A stretch of 44,502 nt of DNA from Prevotella brunnea (lineage in GTDB: Bacteria > Bacteroidota > Bacteroidia > Bacteroidales > Bacteroidaceae). Below the pieces are notes generated by a model. It did no database searches and was not told the origin of the DNA. It was given only the letters and a program-made list of their open reading frames with translations. Numbering within the stretch: position 1 is the first letter of the stretch; the number at the start of each line of letters is the position of its first letter. Of the stretch, positions 23,066-32,765 are shown piece after piece. The position numbers and the translations under genes are program-made. The stretch is taken from positions 1-44,502 of the forward strand of contig NZ_SDIK01000059.1 of assembly GCF_008016795.1 (NCBI RefSeq). The letters are read 5' to 3'.

Positions 23066-24181
23066 TCACCCCTCTGTGGGAAATTCCATGAGGTATGCCT
23101 TGATAAAGTTGTCAATCTTTCCGTCCATAACCCCATCCACATCCGATGTTTGGTAATTGGTGCGATGGTCTTTCACGCGTCTGTCATCGAAAACATAGCT
23201 GCGAATTTGGCTCCCCCATTCTATTTTTTTCTTGGAAGCCTCCACTTTTGCTTGTGCTTCCATTTTCTTCTTCATGGCGCGATCGTAGAGTTGAGACTTC
23301 AAAAGCTGCATGGCTTTGGCGCGGTTCTTCGGTTGGTCGCGCGTCTCGGTGTTCTCGATGAGTATCTCTTCTTGCTCTCCGGTGTCAGGGTCTTCGTATT
23401 GATAGCGCAGACGCACACCCGATTCCACCTTGTTCACGTTCTGCCCGCCGGCTCCTCCCGACCGGAACGTATCCCAACTGACGCGTGCCGGATCAACATA
23501 TACCTCGATGGTGTCATCAATCAATGGTGAGACGAATACGCTGGCAAAGCTCGTCATGCGCTTTCCTTGGGCGTTGAACGGGCTGACGCGTACCAAACGA
23601 TGCACGCCGTTTTCGCTTTTTAGGAAACCGTAGGCATATTCTCCGCCTTCGAACTTCATTGTTACGCTCTTGATGCCTGCCTCGTCGCCGTCTTGAATGT
23701 CAGAAATGGTAACTTTATAGCCGTGTGCCTCGCCATAACGCATATACATTCGCATGAGCATTGATGCCCAATCTTGGCTTTCAGTGCCTCCTGCTCCGGA
23801 ATTGATTTTCATTACACATTCCATTGGATCTTCCTTTTGTCGGAGCATGTTCATCAATTCCAGCTTCTCGATGGAGGAAACCACTTCGGAATAGTTGTCA
23901 TCCACCTCTTCTTCGGTAACGAGACTATCCTTGTGGAACTCAAAAGCCAGTTGCAACTCGTCAGCCTGTGTTCGCACATTCTCGTAGCCTTTGAGCCACT
24001 TCTCAATGTTCTTCACCTTCTTCATCTGTTCTTGTGCTCTTTCGGCATCTTCCCAGAAGTCAGGAGCTTGGGTTCGGAGTTGTTCCTCCTCAAATTCTAT
24101 CTTTCGTTGGTCAATATTCAGATAATGATGCAGAGCTTTTACGCGCTCCAATACATCTTTAAGTTGATCGGCTGTTATCAC
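23066..24181 (-). CDS. prfB: Peptide chain release factor 2
   Basis: A 371-residue class I release factor that reads UGA and UAA stop codons. The stop-recognition tripeptide SPF is at 200-202 and the catalytic GGQ loop at 245-247 in SGGAGGQNVNKVES; GAGGTESQDWASML is a further family signature. Many bacteria control prfB by a +1 frameshift at an in-frame UGA near codon 25; here the corresponding region (HHYLNIDQRK) is read straight through with no stop, so that autoregulation is absent. It follows the acyl-CoA ligase gene by 36 nt and precedes the small membrane protein. Confidence 0.97.
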   Translation of the reverse strand: MITADQLKDVLERVKALHHYLNIDQRKIEFEEEQLRTQAPDFWEDAERAQEQMKKVKNIEKWLKGYENVRTQADELQLAFEFHKDSLVTEEEVDDNYSEVVSSIEKLELMNMLRQKEDPMECVMKINSGAGGTESQDWASMLMRMYMRYGEAHGYKVTISDIQDGDEAGIKSVTMKFEGGEYAYGFLKSENGVHRLVRVSPFNAQGKRMTSFASVFVSPLIDDTIEVYVDPARVSWDTFRSGGAGGQNVNKVESGVRLRYQYEDPDTGEQEEILIENTETRDQPKNRAKAMQLLKSQLYDRAMKKKMEAQAKVEASKKKIEWGSQIRSYVFDDRRVKDHRTNYQTSDVDGVMDGKIDNFIKAYLMEFPTEG

Positions 24182-24217
24182 TTCTTTCCTTTTTGTTTCT
24201 AATCAAATATGTGTCCG

Positions 24218-26026
24218 TTACTCCTCATACATCTTGTCAATGATGTCCTTGAAGTTTTTGTATATGACCGGACGTTTCAGTTTCAACGTGTTGGTCAGTT
24301 CTCCGGTCTCCATGGAAAAATGATGTGGCAGCAACGTAAACTTCTTCACTTGTTCGTAAGGGGCAAGGCGTTGCTGAAGGGTTTCTATGCGCTCCCTGTA
24401 CATTTTTACCACACGTGGGTTGTGACAGAGGTCTTCGCGATGTTCGAAGGCGATACCTTCCTCGGTTGCCCATTCTTCTAAGACACGGAACTCCGGAACG
24501 ACCAGCGCGGAGACGAATTTGCGTTGGTCGGCTATCACCACTGCTTGGTCAATGAATTTATCTACCAACAACATGCCTTCCATCATCTGTGGAGCAATGT
24601 ATTTTCCATTGGAAGTCTTGAACAGGTCTTTTATGCGTTCTTTCAGGAAAAGCTCGCCGTCTTTCAGATAGCCGGCATCGCCCGTATGGAAAAAACCATC
24701 CTTATCGAAAGCCGTTTCGTTGATATGCTCTCTTCGGAAATAGCCGGGAGTAATCGTAGGACCCTTGAGTAGTATCTCATCGTCTGCTCCTATCTTCACC
24801 TCGATGCTGTCAATGGGGCGTCCCACGGAACCGATGGTATAAGGTTTTCCCTTGTGGTCGCAACTAACTGTTGCCAAACTTTCCGTTAGTCCGTAGCCCA
24901 CAACCATCGGTATGTCGATGGCATGAACGAACTCCTCCACTTCCGGCGAGACGTAAGCTCCGGCAGTTGGGAAAATATTGGGATTCAGCAGCCCCAATTC
25001 CTTTCGGACAAGGCTGAGAATGGTCTTGTTCACCATCCTGTATTCCAGTTCCAGGGCAAGGGGTACACGCTTACCGCGACTGATGTACGTGATGTTTCGT
25101 TTGCGTCCTATCTCCAATGCTCTTTTAAATACTTTTCGCTGCAAAAGGGTAGCATGGTCAATCTTTTCCTTTACGGCAATATAAACTTTCTCCCAGAAGC
25201 GAGGTACGGCTGCCATGCAGGTGGGATGCGTCTCGCGCATGCTGTCTTGGATTTCTCGGGGATAAGTGTTCACAATCAGCTCGCCCCCAACCGCCAACAC
25301 CAAATATGCCCATGCTTTTTCAAAGATGTGGGCGAAGGGGAGGAAGTTGATTACTCTGTCTTTTGAAGTTACGGGAACACAACGCGTATTGGCTTCTACC
25401 GCCGACAGGTACATATGATGGGTGAGGATGACGCCTTTGCTTTCGCCGGTGGTGCCACTGGTATAGAGGATGTTGCAGATGTCTTCGGGTGTGGCTTCTT
25501 TCCATAAATTTTCCACTTCTGATTGTCGGGGGAACTGATCTCCCAACTTTAAGAAATCCTCAAAGAAAAGTGCGTGGGGATCGTGGGAACTAATCCTGAC
25601 ACTGGGGTCGAAAATAACAATCCGTTCTAATGACGGGCAGAGTGCAAAGATGCGGTGAGCCTTGTTGTATTGTTCCTGTTCGCCAACAAATAAATAGCGC
25701 ACGCCGGCATCTTGAACCATGTATTGTATCTGCTGTTCCGAGCTGGTGGCATAAAAGGGGATGGTGATAACCCTCACTCCGTAGGCCCCAAAGTCGGTGT
25801 AAAGATATTGAATGCAGTTCTGCGAGAAGATTGCGATTTTCTCTTGTGGCTTTAGCCCTAAATTAAGGAGTGCGTTCGATACTTGTTTCACGCGGAGTGA
25901 AAACTGATTCCACGACACGGACTTCCATTTCAGACTGCCGAAGTTGCGAAAGGTGAGAGCCGGTTTGGCTCCATGTTTCTTCGCTTGTTCGTGAATTAGG
26001 GTTGAAAAATGACACACTGACTGCAT
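24218..26026 (-). CDS. Long-chain acyl-CoA ligase (AMP-forming)
   Basis: A 602-residue adenylate-forming enzyme that activates fatty acids to acyl-CoA through an acyl-AMP. The P-loop-like motif is ILYTSGTTGESKGVILTH (187-204); also seen are INFLPFAHIFEK, the VGYGLTES adenine-binding motif, FHTGDAGYLKDGELFLKERIKDLFKTSNGKYIAP, and a C-terminal lid domain. Length and spacing match the FadD/FAA long-chain group. No membrane segment. It is the first gene of a likely operon with prfB, a small membrane protein and a CYTH gene. Chain-length preference cannot be read. Confidence 0.93.
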   Translation of the reverse strand: MQSVCHFSTLIHEQAKKHGAKPALTFRNFGSLKWKSVSWNQFSLRVKQVSNALLNLGLKPQEKIAIFSQNCIQYLYTDFGAYGVRVITIPFYATSSEQQIQYMVQDAGVRYLFVGEQEQYNKAHRIFALCPSLERIVIFDPSVRISSHDPHALFFEDFLKLGDQFPRQSEVENLWKEATPEDICNILYTSGTTGESKGVILTHHMYLSAVEANTRCVPVTSKDRVINFLPFAHIFEKAWAYLVLAVGGELIVNTYPREIQDSMRETHPTCMAAVPRFWEKVYIAVKEKIDHATLLQRKVFKRALEIGRKRNITYISRGKRVPLALELEYRMVNKTILSLVRKELGLLNPNIFPTAGAYVSPEVEEFVHAIDIPMVVGYGLTESLATVSCDHKGKPYTIGSVGRPIDSIEVKIGADDEILLKGPTITPGYFRREHINETAFDKDGFFHTGDAGYLKDGELFLKERIKDLFKTSNGKYIAPQMMEGMLLVDKFIDQAVVIADQRKFVSALVVPEFRVLEEWATEEGIAFEHREDLCHNPRVVKMYRERIETLQQRLAPYEQVKKFTLLPHHFSMETGELTNTLKLKRPVIYKNFKDIIDKMYEE

Positions 26027-26048
26027 ACTTATCTCGTTTTATTTTATG

Positions 26049-26056
26049 CAAAAATA
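26049..26056 (-). promoter_or_regulatory. -7 element of the acyl-CoA ligase operon
   Basis: TATTTTTG on the minus strand, 22 nt before the ATG; no ideally spaced TTTG. Confidence 0.45.
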
Positions 26057-26370
26057 CTCATTTATCGGCAAAAGAAGAAATAATTTGCAAAATATATTCC
26101 TCCGATTCTCCGGAAACGACCTTTCAATCTTGTTCAAAATCACACAAAAAAGGGAATAAGGGTCGTCTCGGTGAACAATTTGCAATCGGTTTTCTTGATG
26201 GTTAATATTTGTAAAGATTCAATGATGGAAAGCCTTTGTTTTTCGTTGAGTTTTCTCTCGATGGGTGTCTTCAAGACTGTGTTTGCGCTTTCCCATTTTA
26301 CTCAATCCGTCATGAAGTACATGAATATGCGAGAATATTTCCTAAATATAACAAAAAATCCTTTCAAGAG

Positions 26371-26450
26371 TTCAGCTTTTGCGTTTCGTTTGTTGAGCTT
26401 TTGCCACGTGAAAGCTTAGCTATTGCGATTTGAAAGCTTAGCTTTTGCAT
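26371..26450. repeat. 22-bp palindrome array, copy D
   Basis: Four units, the last two clean: TGAAAGCTTAGCTATTGC and TGAAAGCTTAGCTTTTGC spaced 22 bp, preceded by degraded TTGAGCTTTTGCC and TTCAGCTTTTGC. The 26.1-26.9 kb stretch around it has no convincing gene; short open frames there are AT-rich and overlap the repeats. Confidence 0.62.
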
Positions 26451-26800
26451 GTTGAAATTTTATGCGTTTTTATATATTATTGATAGTCAGCGATTTAATA
26501 AAAATGCCAATGCTTCGCATATTCTCTGCCATCGGAAACCTTTTTGTGAATAATCAATCCTCTGGGTTAATGAACGTGAAAGTTTCCTTCGTATTGAAAA
26601 CAAGTACCGGTCAATGGCATGAGTATCGACCGCTTTGGGAATAACCTGCTACTTTGAAGACACAAAGTCATGCTTTGCCCGCACAAAGGCTTTGCTCAGA
26701 GCCGGTACGTTGGTTCAGAGCAAAGCCTATAGCCCGGCAGTCCGTCCATATTCCAGTAGCTATATCACAACAAAGGTGGCTAATATTAGATGCTTACATT

Positions 26801-26840
26801 GCAAAAGGTAAGCTTTTGAAGAGTGAAAGCTAAGCTTTGT
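26801..26840. repeat. 22-bp palindrome array, copy E (two units)
   Basis: GCAAAAGGTAAGCTTTTG and, 22 bp later, GTGAAAGCTAAGCTTTG. Lies about 75 nt upstream of the tRNA-Asn promoter. Confidence 0.6.
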
Positions 26841-26913
26841 ATAGACAGAATGAGAATAATTTAGAGTGCTATTGAAAAAATATGCGTGTCGATTTTATTT
26901 TTCTTTAAAAAAG

Positions 26914-26945
26914 TTTGGTCAATTAAAAAAAACACCATATCTTTG
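26914..26945 (+). promoter_or_regulatory. Promoter of tRNA-Asn
   Basis: TTTG (26914-26917), 20-nt spacer, TATCTTTG (26938-26945): a perfect Bacteroidetes promoter, 30 nt before the mature tRNA. Confidence 0.8.
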
Positions 26946-26975
26946 CACACGCTTAAAAGGAAAAAGCAAAATCCT

Positions 26976-27049
26976 GCTTCAGTAGCTCAGTTGGTTAGAG
27001 CACCTGACTGTTAATCAGGGGGTCGTTGGTTCAAGCCCATCCTGGAGCG
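26976..27049 (+). tRNA. tRNA-Asn (anticodon GTT)
   Basis: Acceptor GCTTCAG pairs with CTGGAGC; D arm GCTC-AGTTGGTTA-GAGC; anticodon stem CCTGA/TCAGG around CTGTTAA (anticodon GTT); T arm GTTGG-TTCAAGC-CCATC with one mismatch; discriminator G. CCA is not encoded. Confidence 0.93.
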
Positions 27050-27054
27050 CACAG

Positions 27055-27092
27055 ACGGAAGTCCGAACAAAAAGGGCTTCCGTTTTTTTTTT
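27055..27092 (+). terminator. Terminator of tRNA-Asn
   Basis: ACGGAAGTCC (27055-27064) pairs with GGGCTTCCGT (27074-27083) with one wobble, followed by a run of ten T starting at 27083. Confidence 0.88.
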
Positions 27093-27699
27093 GATGGGAA
27101 TCTGAAAGGGTTATTCCCAATACAGTCATTTGGAAAATAAATTATCGGGATTGCTCCATTGACCCTCTGAAAAGGACTCTGTCGTTGTACGCCGCCGGCT
27201 TTTGTCTTTGTCGGACGGATAAACACAACTATAAAAATCTAAGTTTAGCCTTCCAAACATCCATTACATCTTTCTTCCATGCCAAATAGATTAATATTAA
27301 TAAGGTGAAACGATCCATCTCGTGCATTTGAAACTAAGTCCGTGTTCAACTTTTGTGTGTTTTTTTTAATGATTTTTACAAAGTGTCAGCAAATAATCGG
27401 AAATAGGCTTATTTGGTAAGTGTCAAGCCGATGAAAAGCCATGTTTCTTGTTTTCTTCGTTTACATTGTGCAGTATATTGTTGCATAATTCTTATTTATT
27501 CTCGTTTATTTAAGTGAGAAGTTGCAATTTGTGGTGCCTTTAATAAAATAAAGTATAATAAAAGGATGATAGAAATGAAATGATTATTATTTAGTGCATA
27601 TTTTTGCACTTTTAATCCATAAAGAAGAAATAAGTGTTAATAAACGTAAATATGATGCTTTTTCATTTGAAAATATATCTTTTGTCAGGATTATTGTAT
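27093..27699. other. Gene-free AT-rich spacer
   Basis: About 600 nt between the tRNA-Asn terminator and the susC-like promoter. It is AT-rich, has no palindrome array and no open frame with family features. Nothing else is recognised. Confidence 0.5.
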
Positions 27700-27707
27700 T
27701 ATATTTG
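27700..27707 (+). promoter_or_regulatory. -7 element of the susC/susD-like operon
   Basis: TATATTTG fits TAnnTTTG and would give a leader of about 110 nt. A TTTG at 27681-27684 is only 15 nt away, shorter than the usual 19-21, so an activator may be needed. Confidence 0.5.
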
Positions 27708-27826
27708 CAGTAGTTAATAAAGTAAAATGCACAATCAGACGGTATGACTTCGATGTAATAAGCATTTGAACGTACCGGATAAAGAGAGGAAATCTTTCAC
27801 TTAAACATAATTTAAATAGTAATTTT

Positions 27827-30800
27827 ATGGAAAAAAGACTAACAATGTTTCTCGCATGCCTGTTCCTAAGTTTAGGGATAGCTATGGCACAAACACAGAT
27901 TAGCGGTACTGTGATTTCTGCAGACGACAGTCAGCCCATTATCGGTGCTTCCGTGATGGTTGAGGGAACTAAAAACGGTACCGCTACCGATCTTGACGGT
28001 AAGTTTACTTTGAGCGTACCCAAGGGTGCGAAACTCGTAGTTTCTTACATTGGTATGGTAACCCAGACCGTATCCGCAAGCAACAACATGATTATCAAGT
28101 TGGCAAGTGTGGGTAGCGATCTTGACGAAGTCCTCGTCGTAGCTTATGGTACGGTGAAGAAATCAACCTATACCGGTGCTGCCACCAACATCGACTCGAA
28201 GAAGTTAGAGAAGGTGCAGGCAGCCGATGCCTCCAAAGCTTTGGAAGGTATGGTAGCCGGTTTGTCCGTAACCTCTCCTTCCGGTCGTGCAGGTCAGGGA
28301 ACAACGATGCGTATTCGCGGTATCGGTTCTTTGAATGCTTCCAGTGCACCGCTCGTTATTTTGGATGGTGCTCCTTATGATGGTGAAATCAATGCCATCA
28401 ATACAAAGGATATCGAGAGCATCAACGTCTTGAAGGACGCTGCTTCCGCTGCTTTGTATGGTGCTCGTGGTGCCAACGGTGTAATCTTGATTACTACGAA
28501 GAGTGGTAACAAGGGTCGTGTACAGGTATCTTTCGATGCTCGCATTGGTACAAACAAGCGTGCCGTTCCGGAGTATGACATCATCCGCGATCCGGGCTTG
28601 TATTACAAACTGACATGGGAAGCTTTGAAGAACTCTGTTACTTACATTGATGATCCTGAGGCTAATCCCGCTCAGTGGGCTTCCGACAACTTGATTGGAG
28701 AATTGGGTTACAATATTTACAAAACTCCTGACAATCAGGTGGTTGATGCGAACGGCAATCTTACCACTGCTCCCATCCGCTACGAAGACGCAAGCAACTT
28801 CAACGATTGGGATGGTGTTTTGTACGACCCGAGAACCCGTGAGGAATACAACCTCAGCGTAACGAAGGGTAGTGAAAAATCTAAGGTTTACTTCTCTTTG
28901 GGTTATTTGAATGACCGCGGTTTCAACATGAATACCGGTTTCGAGCGTCTGACCAACCGTATGTCTTATGATGCTGACATCACCGATTGGTTGAGAATTT
29001 CTGCTTCCTCACAATTTGCTAAGACCAATGCTCGCAATGCGGCTGACGAGAGTAACAACTATAGCAATGCTTTCATGTGGAGTCGTATGATTGCTCCTAT
29101 CTATCCTATCTATAAGCACGATGCTGATGGTAAGATTTTGCGCGATGCAAATGGAGAGGGTATTTATGATGATTCGCAAAGCCGTCTCTATGCAGGTGGT
29201 ATGAACCTCATCAAGCAAAACCTACTCAATGTACAGAAGAATACCAATTACTACCTCACCGAGAACGCACGCATCGACGTGAAGCTGCCTTACAACTTCA
29301 AGTTCAGCACAACTGCAACATTCAATGGCAACTGGTGGCGTTGGACTAATTTGGTGAATCCACTCGTGGGTGATGGTCAGGCATACGGCGGTATCCTCAA
29401 TAAGGAAGTAAACCAATCGTTGTCAACCAACTGGAACCAAATCTTGAATTGGGATCGGACATTCAACGACTTAACAATCCATGCCATGTTGGGTCATGAA
29501 TACTTCTCACAGAGATGGAACTTCATGTCTGGCGAAAAGAAAGGTCTTCTCGACCCGACTCTGCCGGAATTCCGTTCAGCAGCTTCCATTTCCGATTTGG
29601 ACTCTTTTTCTCGCGAATACAAGGTAGAAGGTTTCTTCGGACAGGTAACAGCCGATTATATGGACAAGTACTATGCTTCTGCTTCTCTGCGTCGTGATGG
29701 TTCTTCCGTATTCCATCCGGATCACCGCTGGGGTACATTCTGGAGCGTGGGCGCATCTTGGCGTATCAACCAAGAAGACTTCCTAAAGGATGTCAAGGCC
29801 ATTCAGAACTTGAAGCTGCGTGTCAGCTATGGTGTTCAAGGTAACGACTATCTCTACTTGCCGGGCTCATCGGTAAGAGCTTATACTCCGTACACCAACC
29901 TTTATCGAATTTCCTCTACAGGTACGGAAAGTGTTTATGGACCTGTCTATAAAGGTAACAGAGAAATCACTTGGGAGAAGAACAACAACTTGGACGTAGG
30001 TCTTGAATTCTCATTCTGGAAGGGTGCCATTGCCGGTGAACTCGACTTCTTTACTCGTCGTACATCAGACATGCTCTTCAACCTCCCGATACCTTCAACA
30101 ACAGGTTTCGATACAGAACCCGTAAACTTCGGTAACATGAGAAACACTGGTTTCGAGTTTAGCCTCTCTTCTAATGTTTACAACGATGAGCACATCAACG
30201 TGAATGTAGGCGTAAATGGTATCACTTATAAAAACAAGATTACCAAACTGCCTGAGAAGTTCAAAGAAGATGGTATCACTTCTGGTTGGCGCATTATGAA
30301 AGAGGGTGGCGGCATCTACGATTACTATATGGTGAAATCTGCCGGCGTTAATCCTGAGAATGGTGAACAACTTTACTGGATTTGGAACGACAAGAAAAAA
30401 CAGTTCGAGAAAGTAGGTGGAGCTAAATATGACAGCGGTTTGAAGAACAGACAATTTGTGGGCTCCTCTTTGCCTAAATTGACAGGTGGCTTCTACATCA
30501 ACGCTGCGGCTTACGGTTTCGACTTCTCCATGCAGTTCGCTTATCGTATCGGTGGAAAGGTTTATGACGCCAACTACGCTGGTTTGATGTCAGCCGGAAC
30601 TCCGGGTACTAACTGGCACATGGATATTCTCAATCGTTGGACTCCGGAGAACAAAAACACCGACGTTCCACGTTTGCAGAGCAGCACACAAAAACTAACT
30701 GAAGCTACTGACCGTTTCATCATTGATGGCTCTTACCTCAGCTTGAACAACCTCACATTAGGTTACACGTTGCCAAAGAGCGTCTTGAATAAAGTGGGTA

Positions 30801-30955
30801 TTCAGGGACTTCGCCTTTACTTTGCTGCCGACAACCTCGGTTTGTGGTCTAAGAGAAAAGGTCTTGACCCACGTGTTTCACTCAACGGTACACAAAATGT
30901 CAGTGTAAACAGTGCGGTACGTGCCCTCTCGTTTGGTATCAACCTGAATTTATAA
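27827..30955 (+). CDS. SusC/RagA-type TonB-linked outer-membrane transporter
   Basis: A 1042-residue outer-membrane receptor. Signal peptide (MEKRLTMFLACLFLSLGIAMAQ), CarboxypepD_reg-like domain (about 25-100, IIGASVMVEGTKNGTATDLDGKFTL), TonB-box-like EVLVVAYGTVKK (about 104-115), plug domain (MRIRGIGSLNASSAPLVILDGAPY, ALYGARGANGVILITTKSG), and a long beta-barrel ending FGINLNL. With the SusD-like lipoprotein it forms a lidded importer for glycans or peptides, energised by TonB-ExbBD. No glycan-degrading enzyme, SusE/F or regulator is adjacent, so the substrate cannot be named; a RagAB-like peptide role is one option. Codon use is more biased than in the neighbours, suggesting high expression. 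Confidence 0.95.
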   Translation: MEKRLTMFLACLFLSLGIAMAQTQISGTVISADDSQPIIGASVMVEGTKNGTATDLDGKFTLSVPKGAKLVVSYIGMVTQTVSASNNMIIKLASVGSDLDEVLVVAYGTVKKSTYTGAATNIDSKKLEKVQAADASKALEGMVAGLSVTSPSGRAGQGTTMRIRGIGSLNASSAPLVILDGAPYDGEINAINTKDIESINVLKDAASAALYGARGANGVILITTKSGNKGRVQVSFDARIGTNKRAVPEYDIIRDPGLYYKLTWEALKNSVTYIDDPEANPAQWASDNLIGELGYNIYKTPDNQVVDANGNLTTAPIRYEDASNFNDWDGVLYDPRTREEYNLSVTKGSEKSKVYFSLGYLNDRGFNMNTGFERLTNRMSYDADITDWLRISASSQFAKTNARNAADESNNYSNAFMWSRMIAPIYPIYKHDADGKILRDANGEGIYDDSQSRLYAGGMNLIKQNLLNVQKNTNYYLTENARIDVKLPYNFKFSTTATFNGNWWRWTNLVNPLVGDGQAYGGILNKEVNQSLSTNWNQILNWDRTFNDLTIHAMLGHEYFSQRWNFMSGEKKGLLDPTLPEFRSAASISDLDSFSREYKVEGFFGQVTADYMDKYYASASLRRDGSSVFHPDHRWGTFWSVGASWRINQEDFLKDVKAIQNLKLRVSYGVQGNDYLYLPGSSVRAYTPYTNLYRISSTGTESVYGPVYKGNREITWEKNNNLDVGLEFSFWKGAIAGELDFFTRRTSDMLFNLPIPSTTGFDTEPVNFGNMRNTGFEFSLSSNVYNDEHINVNVGVNGITYKNKITKLPEKFKEDGITSGWRIMKEGGGIYDYYMVKSAGVNPENGEQLYWIWNDKKKQFEKVGGAKYDSGLKNRQFVGSSLPKLTGGFYINAAAYGFDFSMQFAYRIGGKVYDANYAGLMSAGTPGTNWHMDILNRWTPENKNTDVPRLQSSTQKLTEATDRFIIDGSYLSLNNLTLGYTLPKSVLNKVGIQGLRLYFAADNLGLWSKRKGLDPRVSLNGTQNVSVNSAVRALSFGINLNL

Positions 30956-30992
30956 AAATCAGTTTAATAAACGATTATAAAATATAAGAAAT

Positions 30993-32516
30993 ATGAAGAA
31001 TTATATAAAAGTTGCAGCTGCACTCGCATTCACGTTTGGTTTGGCAGGGTGCGACCTCGATCCTGTGGTAACGGATAACGTAACTCAGGAACGTCACGAC
31101 GAGTTGATTGGCAACCCGGAAACACAGCCGAAGGTAGCAAAAGCTGCTCTGGCAAATGTATATTCCATTTTCCAGGACTATTATTCCAGCCATGATGATT
31201 TCGGCTTGAAAGCTTTCCACATCGCTACCGATTTGATGTGCGAAGACGTTGCATATCAGAATTGGAACTGGTTTCAATTCGACTATCAGATTGATAACCG
31301 CATGGAGAATTATCGCCGTACCAGATCCACATGGGGACAGTTCTATGGCATTATCGCGAAAGTGAATCTCCACTTGGAAACTTACTTTGCTCAGGAATCC
31401 GACGATCCCGAAGTGATGGCATCTAAGGGTGAGGCACTTGCTCTACGTGGTATCGCTTACTTCCATTTGGTAAACTTCTATCAGCATACCTATAAAGGTC
31501 ATGAGAATGCGCCGGGTGTTCCTCTCGCATTGAAATCAACTGATGAGAACCTTCCTCGTGCTACCGTGAAAGATGTTTACGCACAAATCATTAAGGATCT
31601 GACATACGCTGTTGATCACTGCCATAACACCGGTGTTCGCACGGATGTAGATCGCTCTGTGGCTGCTGCTTACTTGGCAAAGGCTTATGCTCAGATGGAA
31701 GATTGGAAAAATGTTAAGACCTACGCTGTAATCGCACAAGAAGGTGGTTCCGATAAGGTTACAGAGCCGGCTCGCGGTTGGGACATTGGTCAGCCTGACA
31801 TCTTGTGGGGTTATGACATCAACTCTCAGAACTCTACGCTGTGGGCATCATATTGGAGTCACATGGATCATTTCCTCTCCAGAGGTTATGCTGCCGGTGG
31901 TAAGACCAAGCTCATCTACAACTATCTGTACAACCAGATTCCTAAGAGCGACTCTCGCAGAAAGCTTTGGATTGACAAGGAAGCATTGCCGGAAGTAGCG
32001 ATGCAGATGATCGCACAGACTCACAACTCTGGTATGAAAAAAATAGATGATCTTGATAATTTCGAGCAAGTGAAGTTTATTGCAGGTGAGGCAGGTATGG
32101 AACAAGATTATTGCTTCATCCGCGTTCAGGATCCTATTTTGCTTGAAATCGAAGCATTGGTAGAATTAGGAGAGTTAGGTGATGCACAAACCAAGCTCAC
32201 TGCTTTTGCCAGCAAGCGAAATCCTGAGTTTAAAGCTCCCGCAACACAGGATGAGCTTCGCAAGGAGATTCGTTTCCAACGCCGCATAGAGCTTTGGGGT
32301 GAGGGTACAAACTGGTTCGACATGAAGCGCTGGAAGGAAACCATCGACCGTACCAAGGGTTACACGATTAAGGATAAGGATGGTAAGGACGTTCAGGTTG
32401 TTTCCAACCACAAGGAATCTGCAAGAAAGGTAATGCGAACGGACGATAAGGACTTCTTGCATAAACTTCCGATTAAGGAAATCAATGCCAACAAGAATTT
32501 GGTACAGAATCCATAA
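30993..32516 (+). CDS. SusD/RagB-type nutrient-binding lipoprotein
   Basis: A 507-residue outer-membrane lipoprotein with lipobox LAGC (Cys20). Family features: N-terminal helices with YSIFQDYYSSHDDF, TPR-type helices (KGEALALRGIAYFHLVNFYQHTYKG, PGVPLALKSTDENLPRATVKDVYAQIIKDL, AAAYLAKAYAQM), and the C-terminal EIRFQRRIELWGEGTNWFDMKRW, diagnostic for SusD/RagB. It acts as the surface lid of the SusC-type transporter encoded 37 nt upstream and sets substrate specificity. The operon ends here at a good terminator. Confidence 0.95.
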   Translation: MKNYIKVAAALAFTFGLAGCDLDPVVTDNVTQERHDELIGNPETQPKVAKAALANVYSIFQDYYSSHDDFGLKAFHIATDLMCEDVAYQNWNWFQFDYQIDNRMENYRRTRSTWGQFYGIIAKVNLHLETYFAQESDDPEVMASKGEALALRGIAYFHLVNFYQHTYKGHENAPGVPLALKSTDENLPRATVKDVYAQIIKDLTYAVDHCHNTGVRTDVDRSVAAAYLAKAYAQMEDWKNVKTYAVIAQEGGSDKVTEPARGWDIGQPDILWGYDINSQNSTLWASYWSHMDHFLSRGYAAGGKTKLIYNYLYNQIPKSDSRRKLWIDKEALPEVAMQMIAQTHNSGMKKIDDLDNFEQVKFIAGEAGMEQDYCFIRVQDPILLEIEALVELGELGDAQTKLTAFASKRNPEFKAPATQDELRKEIRFQRRIELWGEGTNWFDMKRWKETIDRTKGYTIKDKDGKDVQVVSNHKESARKVMRTDDKDFLHKLPIKEINANKNLVQNP

Positions 32517-32573
32517 ATCTCTGAGTTGTTTTTAATTATCATGCACTAAGCATTTCTTAGCATGTAGAAAATG

Positions 32574-32607
32574 GGCTGCATCCCTATGAAAGGAATGCAG
32601 CCTTTTT
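32574..32607 (+). terminator. Terminator of the susC/susD-like operon
   Basis: GGCTGCAT (32574-32581) pairs with ATGCAGCC (32595-32602), followed by TTTTT. Confidence 0.85.
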
Positions 32608-32633
32608 ATGTCTTATCAGCATACTGCGATTTT

Positions 32634-32698
32634 ATCGTAAGTATCCAATCTTAGTCGCTTTTGTGAAGAATATCGTAAGCATCCAATATTAGCCGCTT
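32634..32698 (+). repeat. Two 27-bp direct repeats
   Basis: ATCGTAAGTATCCAATCTTA-type copies at 32634-32660 and 32672-32698 differ at three positions and are separated by 11 nt. The second also contains GTAAGC/GCTTAC as a small inverted repeat. Lies between the susD-like terminator and the htpG terminator. Confidence 0.6.
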
Positions 32699-32712
32699 AC
32701 GAAATAAAAAGA

Positions 32713-32754
32713 AACAGGAGTTAAATACCGGTGGAACGGTGTTTAACCCCTGTT
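32713..32754 (-). terminator. Terminator of htpG
   Basis: AACAGGAGTTAAATACCG (32713-32730) pairs with CGGTGTTTAACCCCTGTT (32737-32754) with one mismatch and one wobble. On the minus strand it is followed by TTCTTTTTATT. Confidence 0.8.
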
Positions 32755-32765
32755 TAATTCAGCTC

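Noticed and set aside
27011..27226. Minus-strand frame of 71 codons next to tRNA-Asn
   Set aside because: It overlaps the antisense of the tRNA and its terminator and has no recognisable features.
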